The notes: generated from the letters alone by a model not told the origin. Counted from the stretch's first letter, positions 9,126 to 16,883 are shown. The stretch is 64,000 nt of DNA from Saccharothrix sp. NRRL B-16348 (GCF_001280085.1 NZ_LGED01000001.1:62001-126000); one strand, 5' to 3'. A program made the numbers and translations.

Positions 9126-9857
9126 TCAGTCGAGCTTCAGCGCGAACCAGACCTGCTCGTCACCGGTGTGCTTGAGCGGCAGGCGGCCCCACAGTCCGTA
9201 GTGCACGAGCTGCGCCTCAGCGACGATCTGGAGATCCGTCTCCTCGCCCGGCCAGGCCGCCCGCACCTCCGGCACGACGCCCGGCGCGAACGTCACCACC
9301 CACGCCTCGGGCACGTCCGTGAGCTGCACGAGCGCGGTGCCCTTGGTGGTCGGCGGCACGTCGGTGGCGTACTTGGCGGCGAGGAGGGTGGTGAGCGCCT
9401 CGTCGATGCCGTCGACGGCGAAGTCCGCGTCGCCCACCACCAGCTCGCGCAGCGCCGCCTGCGCGTCCCAGCGGCGGAGGTCCAGCTCGTGCGCGATCCG
9501 CCGGTGCCAGACCCAGGCCAGGTCCGGCGCGGCGGGCGAGAACGTCCAGGCCGCCCGGTTGCCCGGGACGGCCGGCAGCAGCTCGGCGGCCTTGGCCAGC
9601 TGGGCGTCCAGGTACTCCAACGGCTCCACCTCGGCAGGCGGGCTCGGCAGGCGCAGCTGGACGCGGCTGCCGGTGCGCAGGTACTCCAGCGACGTCTCCA
9701 GGAACCTGCCGACGTGCAGCGTCAGGTCGGTGAACGTCCAGCCGGGGCAGCTGGGCACCTTGGCGGTGGGGTCGGCCTTCCCGACCGCCGCCCGGAACAT
9801 CTCCGCCTGCGCGGTGAAGACCTCGGTCCACCGCTGGGTGGTCCAACCTCCAGGCAC
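9126..9857 (-). CDS. Maleylpyruvate isomerase / mycothiol-dependent (DinB-like) family protein
   Basis: This is a protein of 243 residues. The N-terminal half shows the MDMPI_N pattern: the helix WTEVFTAQAEMFRAAV, then VPSCPGWTFTDLTLHVGRFLE (about 40-60) and later LAWVWHRRIAHELDLRRWDAQ (about 128-148), whose histidines would bind a metal ion. The C-terminal part (about 175-243) resembles the sterol-carrier-like fold that often follows this domain. Members use mycothiol as cofactor; the substrate here is unknown. The GTG at 9857 is chosen over one 16 codons upstream because GGGAGG lies six bases before it. Confidence 0.82.
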   Translation of the reverse strand: MPGGWTTQRWTEVFTAQAEMFRAAVGKADPTAKVPSCPGWTFTDLTLHVGRFLETSLEYLRTGSRVQLRLPSPPAEVEPLEYLDAQLAKAAELLPAVPGNRAAWTFSPAAPDLAWVWHRRIAHELDLRRWDAQAALRELVVGDADFAVDGIDEALTTLLAAKYATDVPPTTKGTALVQLTDVPEAWVVTFAPGVVPEVRAAWPGEETDLQIVAEAQLVHYGLWGRLPLKHTGDEQVWFALKLD

Positions 9858-10028
9858 GTCCAGCCTCCCGCTTGAGTCGATCGCTGCGCGGCCATCGTGC
9901 CGCACGGGGTGCGGTCCCGGCGGCGGAAGGCCGACCTTCCCACCAATCGACGCAGCGACCGGGCCGCCGGTGCCGCCCGATCACGACCACCTGCCCCCGA
10001 GACGGGCGGGCGAGCGGACCGGTGCCGG

Positions 10029-10973
10029 TCACCACGGCCGGTCGCCGACCTCGCCTCGGGCCACCGCGTCCAACCGCGCCATGGACTCGTCCCACCACCG
10101 GGCCAGGTCGCCGACCTGGAACTCCCAGAGAGGTTCCACGACGGTGGTCTCGGCATCGTCGGGTTCGGCGTGGGCGGGCTCGGCATCGGCGGGTTCGGCG
10201 ACCTCATCGGGCACGGCGGCGTGGGCGAACACGCGCTCGGTGAACGCGGGCCAGGCGTCGGGCGACTCGGAGACCCCCGGCCACCTGGCGTGGCGGCCGG
10301 CCTCCGGTCGGCCGGTCATGGGGTTCGCGTAGGCGGTCTCGTCGATGCGGCCGGCGAAGAAGGTGTCGGCGTGCTCGACCCACGGCTCGGACGACGGTTC
10401 CGACCGCGCCCCGGACCACGGCTCGGACCACGGTTCGGCACAGGCCTCGGACCGGGGCTCGGCCCACGACGCCGGCCACGACTCCGCCTGCGGTTCGCCC
10501 CACGGTTCGGGCGAGGCCTCGGGCCACACCCCGATCCACTCCTCGGTCTCCGCCGTCGACCGGTGGTGCGCCCCGCCGGTCGGCAAGGCGCAGTCGGTCG
10601 GCGGCGCCTCGTCGGGCCGGCGGAGGTCGTCGGCCGGGACAGGAGCCAGGACGGGGTCGTGGCACTGGGCCGTTCGGGGTGGGGGGTCCAGCGCGCCCCA
10701 CGCCGGCGTGCGCGACGCCTCGCGGTAGGCCCGCACCGGCGGCCGCGGCCGCGGCACGGAGCCCGTCGGCAGGTCGACGAGGCCGGTGGCGACGTAGTCG
10801 GCGAGCTCGGATTTCCAACGCCGCCAACGGATTTGGCCAGGACTGAGCAAGCGGTGGCGTGCCCTGGAGGGCGTTCGGACCAGGAAGGCGAAGAGGAGCA
10901 GGCGGAGCCGGTCCGCCGCGTCGCCGAGGGCGTGGAAGGCCACCGCACGGGGTATCGGGAGCAAAAGTGTCAT
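10029..10973 (-). CDS. Unknown protein with Trp/Pro/Glu tetrapeptide repeats, behind a LexA-type box
   Basis: This is a protein of 314 residues that I do not recognise. The N-terminus (1-70) is hydrophobic/basic and helical-looking (ADRLRLLLFAFLV; GQIRWRRWKSELADYVATGLVDLP). The middle is proline-rich, residues 155-198 are about eleven tandem tetrapeptides of the type (S/A)EP(W/R), residues 255-275 repeat AEPxD/H, and the C-terminus ends with LWEFQVGDLARWWDESMARLDAV. The coding strand is favoured by the regular repeat in this frame. The ATG has no ribosome-binding site, and TTGACA lies only one base upstream of it; the real start may be a GTG at 10943, possibly leaderless. A perfect CGAAC-N4-GTTCG site 12 bases upstream suggests DNA-damage control. 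Confidence 0.6.
   Translation of the reverse strand: MTLLLPIPRAVAFHALGDAADRLRLLLFAFLVRTPSRARHRLLSPGQIRWRRWKSELADYVATGLVDLPTGSVPRPRPPVRAYREASRTPAWGALDPPPRTAQCHDPVLAPVPADDLRRPDEAPPTDCALPTGGAHHRSTAETEEWIGVWPEASPEPWGEPQAESWPASWAEPRSEACAEPWSEPWSGARSEPSSEPWVEHADTFFAGRIDETAYANPMTGRPEAGRHARWPGVSESPDAWPAFTERVFAHAAVPDEVAEPADAEPAHAEPDDAETTVVEPLWEFQVGDLARWWDESMARLDAVARGEVGDRPW
10380..10511 (-). repeat. 12-base coding repeat encoding (S/A)EPW-type tetrapeptides
   Basis: About eleven diverged tandem 12-base units, consensus near TCCGAACCGTGG on the minus strand, encode residues 155-198 of the unknown protein. Units read EPW, AESW, PASW, AEPR, SEAC, AEPW, SEPW, SGAR, SEPS, SEPW. This indicates expansion by slippage or unequal exchange. 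Confidence 0.75.
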
Positions 10974-10981
10974 GTGTCAAT

Positions 10982-11001
10982 GGTCGAACTGCTGTTCGAC
11001 C
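10982..11001. promoter_or_regulatory. LexA (SOS) box candidate in a divergent promoter region
   Basis: The site CGAACTGCTGTTCG (10985-10998) matches the Gram-positive/actinobacterial LexA consensus CGAAC-N4-GTTCG exactly, and symmetry extends to GGTCGAAC/GTTCGACC. TTGACA hexamers face outward on both sides: minus strand 10980-10975 and plus strand 11002-11007. The box therefore sits between possible -35 elements for the leftward gene (10029-10973) and the rightward T7SS pair (11134-13427). Convincing -10 elements were not found. Confidence 0.7.
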
Positions 11002-11133
11002 TTGACAAGATCACCTTCGAGTGATCACCAACGGGCGGATTTCCCCGCTTCGTTGACCCGGTGGGCGAGGGAACCGGGAAGGGTGAACGCGCGTCGCATT
11101 GCCAGCGGCTAGCGGCACGAAGGGTGGGCAATC

Positions 11134-11448
11134 GTGTTCGGGGTGCGACCAGAGACGTTGCGCGAGGCGTCCAAGCAGTTCCACGAAGGCGCGGACGCGA
11201 CCGGCGACGGCGCGGAGATGATCTCCATGCTCAGGCTGGACGCCGACGCGCTCGGGCAGGTGCCCGCGGCGGCGGTGTTCGTCGACGCGCTGGCCAAGTG
11301 GTCGGGCGAGCAGTCCGACGACCTGCGCCGGGGCAGCGCCTGGTACCGCGACGCCGGCGACGGCCTCACCGAGAACGCCGACGCCTACCAGCGCGCGGAC
11401 GACGACTCGAACACCTCGTTCCGCGGCATCGAAGGGGGCATGGCGTGA
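11134..11448 (+). CDS. WXG100-like type VII secretion protein
   Basis: This is a small helical protein of 104 residues. It reads VFGVRPETLREASKQFHEGADATGDGAEMISMLRLDADALG...FVDALAKWSGEQSDDLRRGSAWYRDAGDGLTENADAYQRADDD, the length and helix-turn-helix pattern of ESX substrates/partners. The canonical W-x-G turn is not intact (AKWSGE is the nearest candidate). It begins with GTG after AAGGGTGGG, and its stop overlaps the next gene's start (GTGA). It is most likely a secretion partner or antitoxin-like companion of the downstream hydrolase. The LexA-type box lies about 135 bases upstream. Confidence 0.75.
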   Translation: MFGVRPETLREASKQFHEGADATGDGAEMISMLRLDADALGQVPAAAVFVDALAKWSGEQSDDLRRGSAWYRDAGDGLTENADAYQRADDDSNTSFRGIEGGMA

Positions 11449-13427
11449 GCTTCACCGACCCTGAGGTCCTGTACGGGCAGCTGGCCGCGGGCGACGCGGG
11501 CCGAGTCGCGGCCGCCGCCGATCCCATCACGGGCGCGATGAGCGCCGTCGACCGCGCCGGACAGGCGGTCTCGTCGGGCGGCAGCACGGCCACCTCCAGC
11601 TGGAACGGCGACGCCGCGGCGAGTTTCGGCGCACGCTCCGAGCTGTCCGCCAAGTCCGCGACCGTGGCCGGTGAACGGCTCGGCGCCGGCGCGGACATCG
11701 TGCAGGCCGCGTCCCGCGCCTACACCCAGATGCGCGGCAGCGCCGACCAGCTGATCGACTTCTGGCGCGGCCGCTCGCCCGCGTTGGACGAGGCGCAGAC
11801 CCGTGAGCTGGCCAACCGCGTCAACGAGCAGCTGAACAACGTCAAGACCGGCTACGAGCGCGTGCTCCACTCGTACGCCGACGCCCTCGCCAAGGTCCGC
11901 CCGGGCTTCGAGGAGACGGCGGGCAAGGACCCCGGCTGGACCTCTGCCGTGGCGGCCATGCGCACCAGCGCCACCGTGCCCGGTCCCGGCACCGACCCCA
12001 AGCAGGTCGCCGCCTGGTGGAAGTCGCTGACCAAGGAGCAGCAGGACGAGCTGCTGCGCACCAAGTTCCAGGAGCTGGGGCAGCTGCGCGGCCTCCCGTC
12101 CGGCGTGCTGGACCAGGCCAACCGGATGCGCATCGAAGACGACGTCCAACGCTTCGGCGCGCAGCGCGACCAGCTCGACGCGCAGCTGGCCGCGCGGGCG
12201 CAGGAGTTGGGCCTCGACCCGAACAACTCCGACGACATGACCAAGCTCATGAACGACGAGCAGTACGCGTCGCTCAGCGAGCAGCGCCAGGAAGCCGCCA
12301 CCAAGGCCGAGAACGCGCAGAAGGCGCAGAGCAGCCTGGATCGCGCGGAGGTCCTCGCTGGAGACAAGGGCTGGGCCGAGAGCGATGTGCGCGTGCTCGC
12401 CTACGACCCGTACGGCCCACGCGGCGACGGTGGCATGGCAATCGCGTACGGCGACCCGGACACCGCGAACAACCTCGCGGTGTGCGTGCCCGGCACCGGT
12501 TCGGACATGGGCAGCTTCGGCCTCAGCCAGGCCGCGAACCTGCGCGAGCAGATGGGCGCGGACGGCAACGCCACCATCCAGTGGCTCGGCTACGACGCGC
12601 CCGGCTGGGCGCCCGGCGAGGTCGACAACCCCGCGCAGGCCCGCGAGGGCGGCGCGAACCTCGTCGCGGACGTCAACGGCTACCGCGCCGCCGCCGAGGC
12701 CGCCGGCCACGACCCGCACGTGACCGTGATCGGCCACTCCTACGGCTCCACCACCGTCGGCTACGCGGGCATGAACGGCCTCGCCGCGGACGACATCGCG
12801 TTCATCGGCTCGCCCGGCGTCGGCGCGTCGAACGTCGACCAGCTCTCCGCGGGCCCCGGTCACGTCTACGTCGGCGCGACCGAGCACGACCCGGTCGTGC
12901 AGGGCACGAGTTCCAGCTGGTTCACCGAGGACGGCTCTTCGATCGGCCCGTACGACGACCGGTTCGGCGCCAAGACCTTCGGCACCACCGACGGCACGTC
13001 CCTGGTCGGCGCGCACTCCGAGTACTACACCACGGGTTCGGAGTCGGTGCAGAACCTGGCCCGGATCGCGACCGGCGACGGCGGCTCGGTGACCTCGCAG
13101 GACTGGGACGAGAACCCGCTCGGCCCGTCGCTGCCCGGCTCGCACCTCCCCGGCGTCGGACCGGTGGTGGACTTCGTCGGCGGCACCGCCGTCGGCGCGG
13201 CGGACCTGGCGAAGGACGCGGGCACCGGGCTCTGGAACGCCGGTCGCGACGCGGTCAACGGCAACTGGTCCGAGGCGGGCACCGGTCTGGTCAACACGGG
13301 CAAGGAGATCCTCAACGACGCCGGGGACGTGGTCGTGGGCGGTGTCGGCGACGTGGTCGAGCTGGGCCGCGACGCGGTGGAGGGCGTCGGCAAGGCCTGG
13401 GACAAGACCGTCGGGTCCTGGTTCTAG
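11445..13427 (+). CDS. T7SS-associated alpha/beta hydrolase (DUF1023 family) with N-terminal WXG-like helices
   Basis: This is a protein of 660 residues. Residues 1-130 form a helical WXG100-like region (SSWNGDAAASFGARSELSAK contains the W-N-G turn); about 200-310 is coiled-coil-like; 310-550 is an alpha/beta hydrolase of the DUF1023/Abhydrolase_8 family with nucleophile Ser432 in VIGHSYGSTTVGYA and the preceding strand NLAVCVPGTGSDM. The C-terminal 100 residues are Gly/Asp-rich with amphipathic repeats (DLAKDAGTGLWNAGRDAVNGNW). Such proteins are predicted secreted esterases/lipases exported by ESX systems. It is coupled to the small WXG-like gene by GTGA overlap. The substrate is unknown. 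Confidence 0.82.
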   Translation: MSFTDPEVLYGQLAAGDAGRVAAAADPITGAMSAVDRAGQAVSSGGSTATSSWNGDAAASFGARSELSAKSATVAGERLGAGADIVQAASRAYTQMRGSADQLIDFWRGRSPALDEAQTRELANRVNEQLNNVKTGYERVLHSYADALAKVRPGFEETAGKDPGWTSAVAAMRTSATVPGPGTDPKQVAAWWKSLTKEQQDELLRTKFQELGQLRGLPSGVLDQANRMRIEDDVQRFGAQRDQLDAQLAARAQELGLDPNNSDDMTKLMNDEQYASLSEQRQEAATKAENAQKAQSSLDRAEVLAGDKGWAESDVRVLAYDPYGPRGDGGMAIAYGDPDTANNLAVCVPGTGSDMGSFGLSQAANLREQMGADGNATIQWLGYDAPGWAPGEVDNPAQAREGGANLVADVNGYRAAAEAAGHDPHVTVIGHSYGSTTVGYAGMNGLAADDIAFIGSPGVGASNVDQLSAGPGHVYVGATEHDPVVQGTSSSWFTEDGSSIGPYDDRFGAKTFGTTDGTSLVGAHSEYYTTGSESVQNLARIATGDGGSVTSQDWDENPLGPSLPGSHLPGVGPVVDFVGGTAVGAADLAKDAGTGLWNAGRDAVNGNWSEAGTGLVNTGKEILNDAGDVVVGGVGDVVELGRDAVEGVGKAWDKTVGSWF

Positions 13428-13765
13428 GCCAAGCGGCAAGGGCCCACTTCGGACTCCGGTTCGAGGCCGTCGAGGTTGTTCTTCTCGACCTGGCGCACCT
13501 TGCAGATCACCACGTCGCCGGCCTTGATCCCTTCCGGAAACTGATCGAGTTCGGCCGACGCGGTGTCCAGCTTCACCAAGGCCCCGGGATCATCCTGGTC
13601 CAACTCCATCACCGCGCGCGGCGGGGACGTGTGTCCGGGGGTCACTTGCCTCTCCGGGGTGATCCGGGTGACCTTGAACCGGACCTCTTCCTCCCAGTCG
13701 GCGCTGCAGCCGACGAGGAGGGTTCCGACCGCGAGGATGGCGAGACACGCCTTGAGCGCCTTCAC
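13424..13765 (-). CDS. Small hypothetical lipoprotein
   Basis: This is a protein of 113 residues with a classic lipoprotein signal: VKALKACLAILAVGTLLVGCSAD, lipobox LLVGC with the acylated Cys near residue 20. The mature part (WEEEVRFKVTRITPE...GDVVICKVRQVEKNNL) looks like a small beta domain of unknown function. A GTG start was chosen because the signal peptide begins there. Its stop overlaps the convergent hydrolase stop within a CTAG palindrome. It lies 14 bases downstream of the sterol-carrier-like gene and probably belongs to that operon. Confidence 0.75.
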   Translation of the reverse strand: MKALKACLAILAVGTLLVGCSADWEEEVRFKVTRITPERQVTPGHTSPPRAVMELDQDDPGALVKLDTASAELDQFPEGIKAGDVVICKVRQVEKNNLDGLEPESEVGPCRLA

Positions 13766-13779
13766 GCGGTCGAGCTTAG

Positions 13780-14157
13780 CTAGAAGCGGAGCACCGGGAG
13801 CAGGGTTGAGAGATCGGCCCGGCTCCCGGACGCGGTGACCTTGGCGTCCTCGACCGCTTCCGCCCACCCGAGCCTGCCGACGGCCAGTTCCAGCCACGTG
13901 CGCGGGTCGGTCTCGATCACGTTCGGCGGCGTGCCGCGGGTGTGCCGGGGGCCCGCCACGCACTGCACGGCGGCGAACGGCGGCACCCGCACCTCCACGC
14001 TGCGGCCGGGCGCGACCTGCTCCAGCGTGCGCAGGCTCAGCCGCACGGCCGCGGCCAGCACCGGGCGGTCCGGCTTGTCCGCCTCGCCGGCGAGCCAGGG
14101 CAGCACGGCCTCGACCGCGGCGCGAACCTCGTGGGGGTCAACGGGCTTGGACGGCAT
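13780..14157 (-). CDS. Sterol carrier family protein (SCP-like), purF-linked
   Basis: This is a protein of 125 residues: MPSKPVDPHEVRAAVEAVLPWLAGE..., then RLSLRTLEQVAPGRSVEVRVPPFAAVQC and TPPNVIETDPRTWLELAVGRLGWAEAVEDAKVTASGSRADLSTLLPVL. The final segment has the SCP2-like pattern (P-x-T-W-L-x-L-x-x-G, then A-SG-R-DL) of small sterol/lipid-carrier-like proteins. Genes of this family neighbour purF in many actinobacteria; here about 5 kb of other genes separate them. The ligand is unknown. Confidence 0.75.
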   Translation of the reverse strand: MPSKPVDPHEVRAAVEAVLPWLAGEADKPDRPVLAAAVRLSLRTLEQVAPGRSVEVRVPPFAAVQCVAGPRHTRGTPPNVIETDPRTWLELAVGRLGWAEAVEDAKVTASGSRADLSTLLPVLRF

Positions 14158-14230
14158 CCGCCCAGGTTATCGCCGCGCGTGCGCCCGTCGTCGCGACTGG
14201 TGCAAGATCGCGCGGTTGCCGGGCCGGGCT

Positions 14231-15043
14231 TCAGCCCTTGGCGGTGCGCACCGCTTCGGCGAGCAGTTCCTCGACCTGGTGCGCGAGCCGGCGCGAGTCG
14301 GTCGGGCTGAACGTGCTCCACGGCTGGGTCCCGTTCGACGCCCGCCGTTGTTGCAGGTAGCGGCCGTCCTCGGTGTCGAAGAACGCGACCACGCGGTCCG
14401 GCCGGCACCGCTTGCCGTACCGGTCGCGGGCCGCCGCGCCGAAGTTGCCGGTGTGCACGAGCCCGGTGAACATCTTCACCAGCGTGACGGCGTCCTCCTG
14501 GCGCACGCCGTGCTGGCGCAGCGAGTTCTCCAGGCTCTTGGGCGAGCCGTCGGACTTCTTGACCGCGGCCTCCAGGTCGGCGCTCGGCATGGTGACCGAG
14601 TGCCCGGTCCCGGCGGGGTGCGAGGGCAGCGCGCCCAGCACCGCGGACGGCAGGCCGCTGCCCGCCGCGCGCCGGAACGTGAGCCGGTTCTCGGTCAACG
14701 TGGCCACCGCGCCGTCGTCGCCGTTGGCCACGGCCAGCACGCGGACGCTCTTGCCGATCCACACCCGGCCGTCGACCTCGCGCTCCGGCCTGTTGAACAG
14801 CCGCAGGAGGTAGTCGAGCTCGGGGTGCAGCCCGGTCGGGCCGCCGAGGCCGCGCGCGCCGATGCCCTGCCAGACGCGCCGTTCCAGCTCGGCCCGCTCC
14901 TGGTGGGTCTTGCCCGGCGAGGGAACCTTGATCACCAACGGCATCTGGCCCAGGTCGAGGCGTTCCCACAGCACGTCGAACTCCTCGGCCGAGAGCTCGA
15001 TCGGCTCCCGCTCCGCGGGCCCCCCGAAATACGTCACCGACAT
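14231..15043 (-). CDS. ESX secretion-associated protein EspG (module 1)
   Basis: This cytosolic chaperone-like protein of 270 residues belongs to the family that binds PPE proteins before export by ESX systems. The family pattern is visible: LSAEEFDVLWERLDLGQMPLVI at the N-terminus, RRVWQGIGARGL, a long region of conserved turns (WIGKSVRVLAVANGDDGAVATL) and a C-terminal VVAFFDTEDGRYLQQRR...WSTFSPTDSRRLAHQVEELL. The ATG at 15043 is chosen because AGGGGACGGGG precedes it. It follows the PPE-like gene after a strong hairpin. It is a clear homologue of the EspG at 51934-52701. Confidence 0.88.
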   Translation of the reverse strand: MSVTYFGGPAEREPIELSAEEFDVLWERLDLGQMPLVIKVPSPGKTHQERAELERRVWQGIGARGLGGPTGLHPELDYLLRLFNRPEREVDGRVWIGKSVRVLAVANGDDGAVATLTENRLTFRRAAGSGLPSAVLGALPSHPAGTGHSVTMPSADLEAAVKKSDGSPKSLENSLRQHGVRQEDAVTLVKMFTGLVHTGNFGAAARDRYGKRCRPDRVVAFFDTEDGRYLQQRRASNGTQPWSTFSPTDSRRLAHQVEELLAEAVRTAKG

Positions 15044-15064
15044 CCCCGTCCCCTGAACACCGGA

Positions 15065-15097
15065 CACGGGCCCGCGCCGTGTCGACGCGGGCCCGTG
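15065..15097 (-). terminator. Hairpin between PPE-like gene and espG (module 1)
   Basis: A perfect 12-base inverted repeat CACGGGCCCGCG / CGCGGGCCCGTG with a 9-base loop lies 18 bases after the PPE-like stop codon. It should terminate or strongly attenuate transcription between the putative substrate and its putative chaperone, or stabilise the upstream mRNA 3' end. Confidence 0.65.
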
Positions 15098-15114
15098 CAC
15101 CGGAGGATCGAACC

Positions 15115-16458
15115 CTACTGCGGCATTTCCCCGATCACCGGCGGCGCAACGAGCCGGTCGTCGCCGAACACGTCGTTCGTCTCGACCAGGTAGTCGGCGA
15201 CCTTGTGCTCGATGTCGTCCTCGCCGTTGCCGCCCTGGGCGCCGGCCATGCCACCGGCCATGCCGGGACCGCCCGCACCCGGACGACCCGCGGCGCCGGG
15301 GCCACCCGCGCCGGGACCGAAGCCGCCGGCGGCGCCACCACGACCGGGCATGCCGGCCGGGTTGCTACCGCCGGGCATCCCCGCCCCGGGCGCGCCGGCA
15401 CCGGGCATACCGCCCATGCCGGGCATACCGGGACGCATGCCGTTGGGACCGTTCGGGCCGTTCGGGCCGCCGGGACCACCGGGCATGCCCGGCATGCCGG
15501 GTCCCCGGCTGGTCGGCAGACCGGGACGCGGACCGCCGGGACCGGTCGGCACCCTCGGCGGGACCTGCGGGCCGTTGGTCGGCGGCTTCGGCGGGGTCCA
15601 CGTGGGAGGGGGCACCGGGCCGATGGGCGGCTTCACCGGCGTGTTCACCGGGGGGTTGATCGGCGGCGGCGTGGGGCCGGGAGGCGGCGTGCTCGTCGGC
15701 GGAGGCGCCCACGAGGTGTTCGTGTTGCCGCCGGTGCCGGGCACCTGGCCGGGCTGCGGCACGACGGTGCCGGTCGACGGCGGGGCCCACGACGTGTTCG
15801 TGGTGCCGCCGTTGTCGCCCGGGGGCGTCCACGTCGGCGTGGAGTTGTAGCTCGCGCGCGAGTTGTTGAACTCGCCCGCGCCGGCGGGCGGCGGGGTGTC
15901 GATCACGACCTGCGGCGGCGGGACGAACTTGCCCAGCGTGTCGGCGTTCCACTCGCTGCTGGACTGGTAGTTGTTCATCACCTCGACAGCCTTGGCCTCG
16001 GCGTTGTCCTGCGCCGCTTCCTGCTGCTCGTGGTCCTGCTGCTGCTGGATGACGTGGATCATCCCGACGGGACCGGTCAGCCCGCCGATGATCTTGTCGC
16101 CCAGGGACGGCGCCTCGGTGGTCACCGGGACCGGCTCGGGCATCTCCTTGCGGGCGTTCGCGATGTAGTCCGCCTGCAACTGGGCGGAGGTCTCCATTGT
16201 GCCCGAACCCTGCTGGGCGTCCTGCGCCCAAGCCGCGAGCGGCGACAGCGTGGCCGTCGTGGTGTCGGCGGTGTCGCCCTCCCAGCTCGCGCCGAGCTTG
16301 GTGAGCCCGTCCTTGATCGAGACGTCGATCTCGCCCAAGGTCTCGGACAGCGCCTTCCAGGAGTCCTCGAGCGGCCGGGACGCAGCGACGCCCGGGCCCT
16401 CGTTGATCATCTGGTAGAGATCGGGGTGGGCATACCCGCGCCAGCGGTGGTCACCCAT
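15115..16458 (-). CDS. PPE-like T7SS protein with Pro/Gly-rich linker and conserved C-terminal tail (module 1)
   Basis: This is a protein of 447 residues. The helical N-terminal domain (1-170) resembles PPE proteins: RWRGYAHPDLYQMINEG, then GLTKLGASWEGDTADTT (W-x-G turn) and IANARKEMPEPVPV. Residues 190-400 are low complexity, rich in Pro, Gly and Met (repeated PGMPG, NTSWAPP). The end, EDDIEHKVADYLVETNDVFGDDRLVAPPVIGE, is acidic and closely matches the tail of the PPE-like protein at 52703-53983. It probably pairs with the WXG-like protein encoded 35 bases upstream and with the downstream EspG. Surface exposure or export is inferred from family. Confidence 0.8.
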   Translation of the reverse strand: MGDHRWRGYAHPDLYQMINEGPGVAASRPLEDSWKALSETLGEIDVSIKDGLTKLGASWEGDTADTTTATLSPLAAWAQDAQQGSGTMETSAQLQADYIANARKEMPEPVPVTTEAPSLGDKIIGGLTGPVGMIHVIQQQQDHEQQEAAQDNAEAKAVEVMNNYQSSSEWNADTLGKFVPPPQVVIDTPPPAGAGEFNNSRASYNSTPTWTPPGDNGGTTNTSWAPPSTGTVVPQPGQVPGTGGNTNTSWAPPPTSTPPPGPTPPPINPPVNTPVKPPIGPVPPPTWTPPKPPTNGPQVPPRVPTGPGGPRPGLPTSRGPGMPGMPGGPGGPNGPNGPNGMRPGMPGMGGMPGAGAPGAGMPGGSNPAGMPGRGGAAGGFGPGAGGPGAAGRPGAGGPGMAGGMAGAQGGNGEDDIEHKVADYLVETNDVFGDDRLVAPPVIGEMPQ

Positions 16459-16493
16459 CGTGCTCGCCCCCCTCGGGTGCGTAGGTCAGCAGG

Positions 16494-16883
16494 TCAGCCG
16501 TTGTTGATGCGTCCCCAGGACGCGGTGTTGTCGCCTTCGACGCGCCGGTAGTCGGCCTCGATCGCGGTGAGCTGGTCGACCACGCCCTTGAGCTGGTCGC
16601 GGTACGCCTTGAGCGCGACCAGACCCGCCGAGTCGCCCGCCTCGAAGGTGTCCTGGTTGAACCGGTCCGCCGTCTCGCGGCTCACCGGGTCGCCCGCCCA
16701 AGGCCTCGCCTCGAGCTCGGTCATGGCGCGGTCCAGCTTGGCCTGCAGCTGGTCCAGCGCGTCGGAGAACACCTTGCGCGCGGCCGGGATCGCCGAGGGC
16801 TCGATGCTGAGCTTCCGCTGTGCCCCGGCGTAGTCGGGCAGCGTCGGCGTCGTTCCCCCGCCACCACCATCCGCGATGTACAC
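16494..16883 (-). CDS. WXG/PE-like small T7SS protein (module 1)
   Basis: This is a helical protein of 129 residues with a Gly-rich N-terminus (VYIADGGGGGTTPTLPDY) and two predicted long helices (AARKVFSDALDQLQAKLDRAMTELE; LVALKAYRDQLKGVVDQLTAIEADYRRVEGDN). It is immediately upstream of the PPE-like gene, the position PE/WXG partners take. The GTG at 16883 is chosen because GGAGGGG lies six bases upstream; a longer ATG form adds nine residues. It is similar in layout to 54582-55034 of module 2. Function is inferred from neighbourhood and helix pattern. Confidence 0.7.
   Translation of the reverse strand: MYIADGGGGGTTPTLPDYAGAQRKLSIEPSAIPAARKVFSDALDQLQAKLDRAMTELEARPWAGDPVSRETADRFNQDTFEAGDSAGLVALKAYRDQLKGVVDQLTAIEADYRRVEGDNTASWGRINNG

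Noticed and set aside
9897..11024. 375-codon plus-strand frame opposite the repeat protein
   Set aside because: It covers the terminal part of one gene and crosses the LexA-type site. It has no ribosome-binding site and shows only Arg/Gly low complexity. The minus frame has regular protein repeats.
13424..13427. Possible gene fusion between the hydrolase and the small lipoprotein
   Set aside because: The two genes are on opposite strands and merely share a CTAG stop overlap.
15203..15850. Collagen-like Pro/Gly-rich plus-strand frame
   Set aside because: It is the mirror of the Pro/Gly/Met linker of the PPE-like gene. No start signal or neighbouring context supports it.
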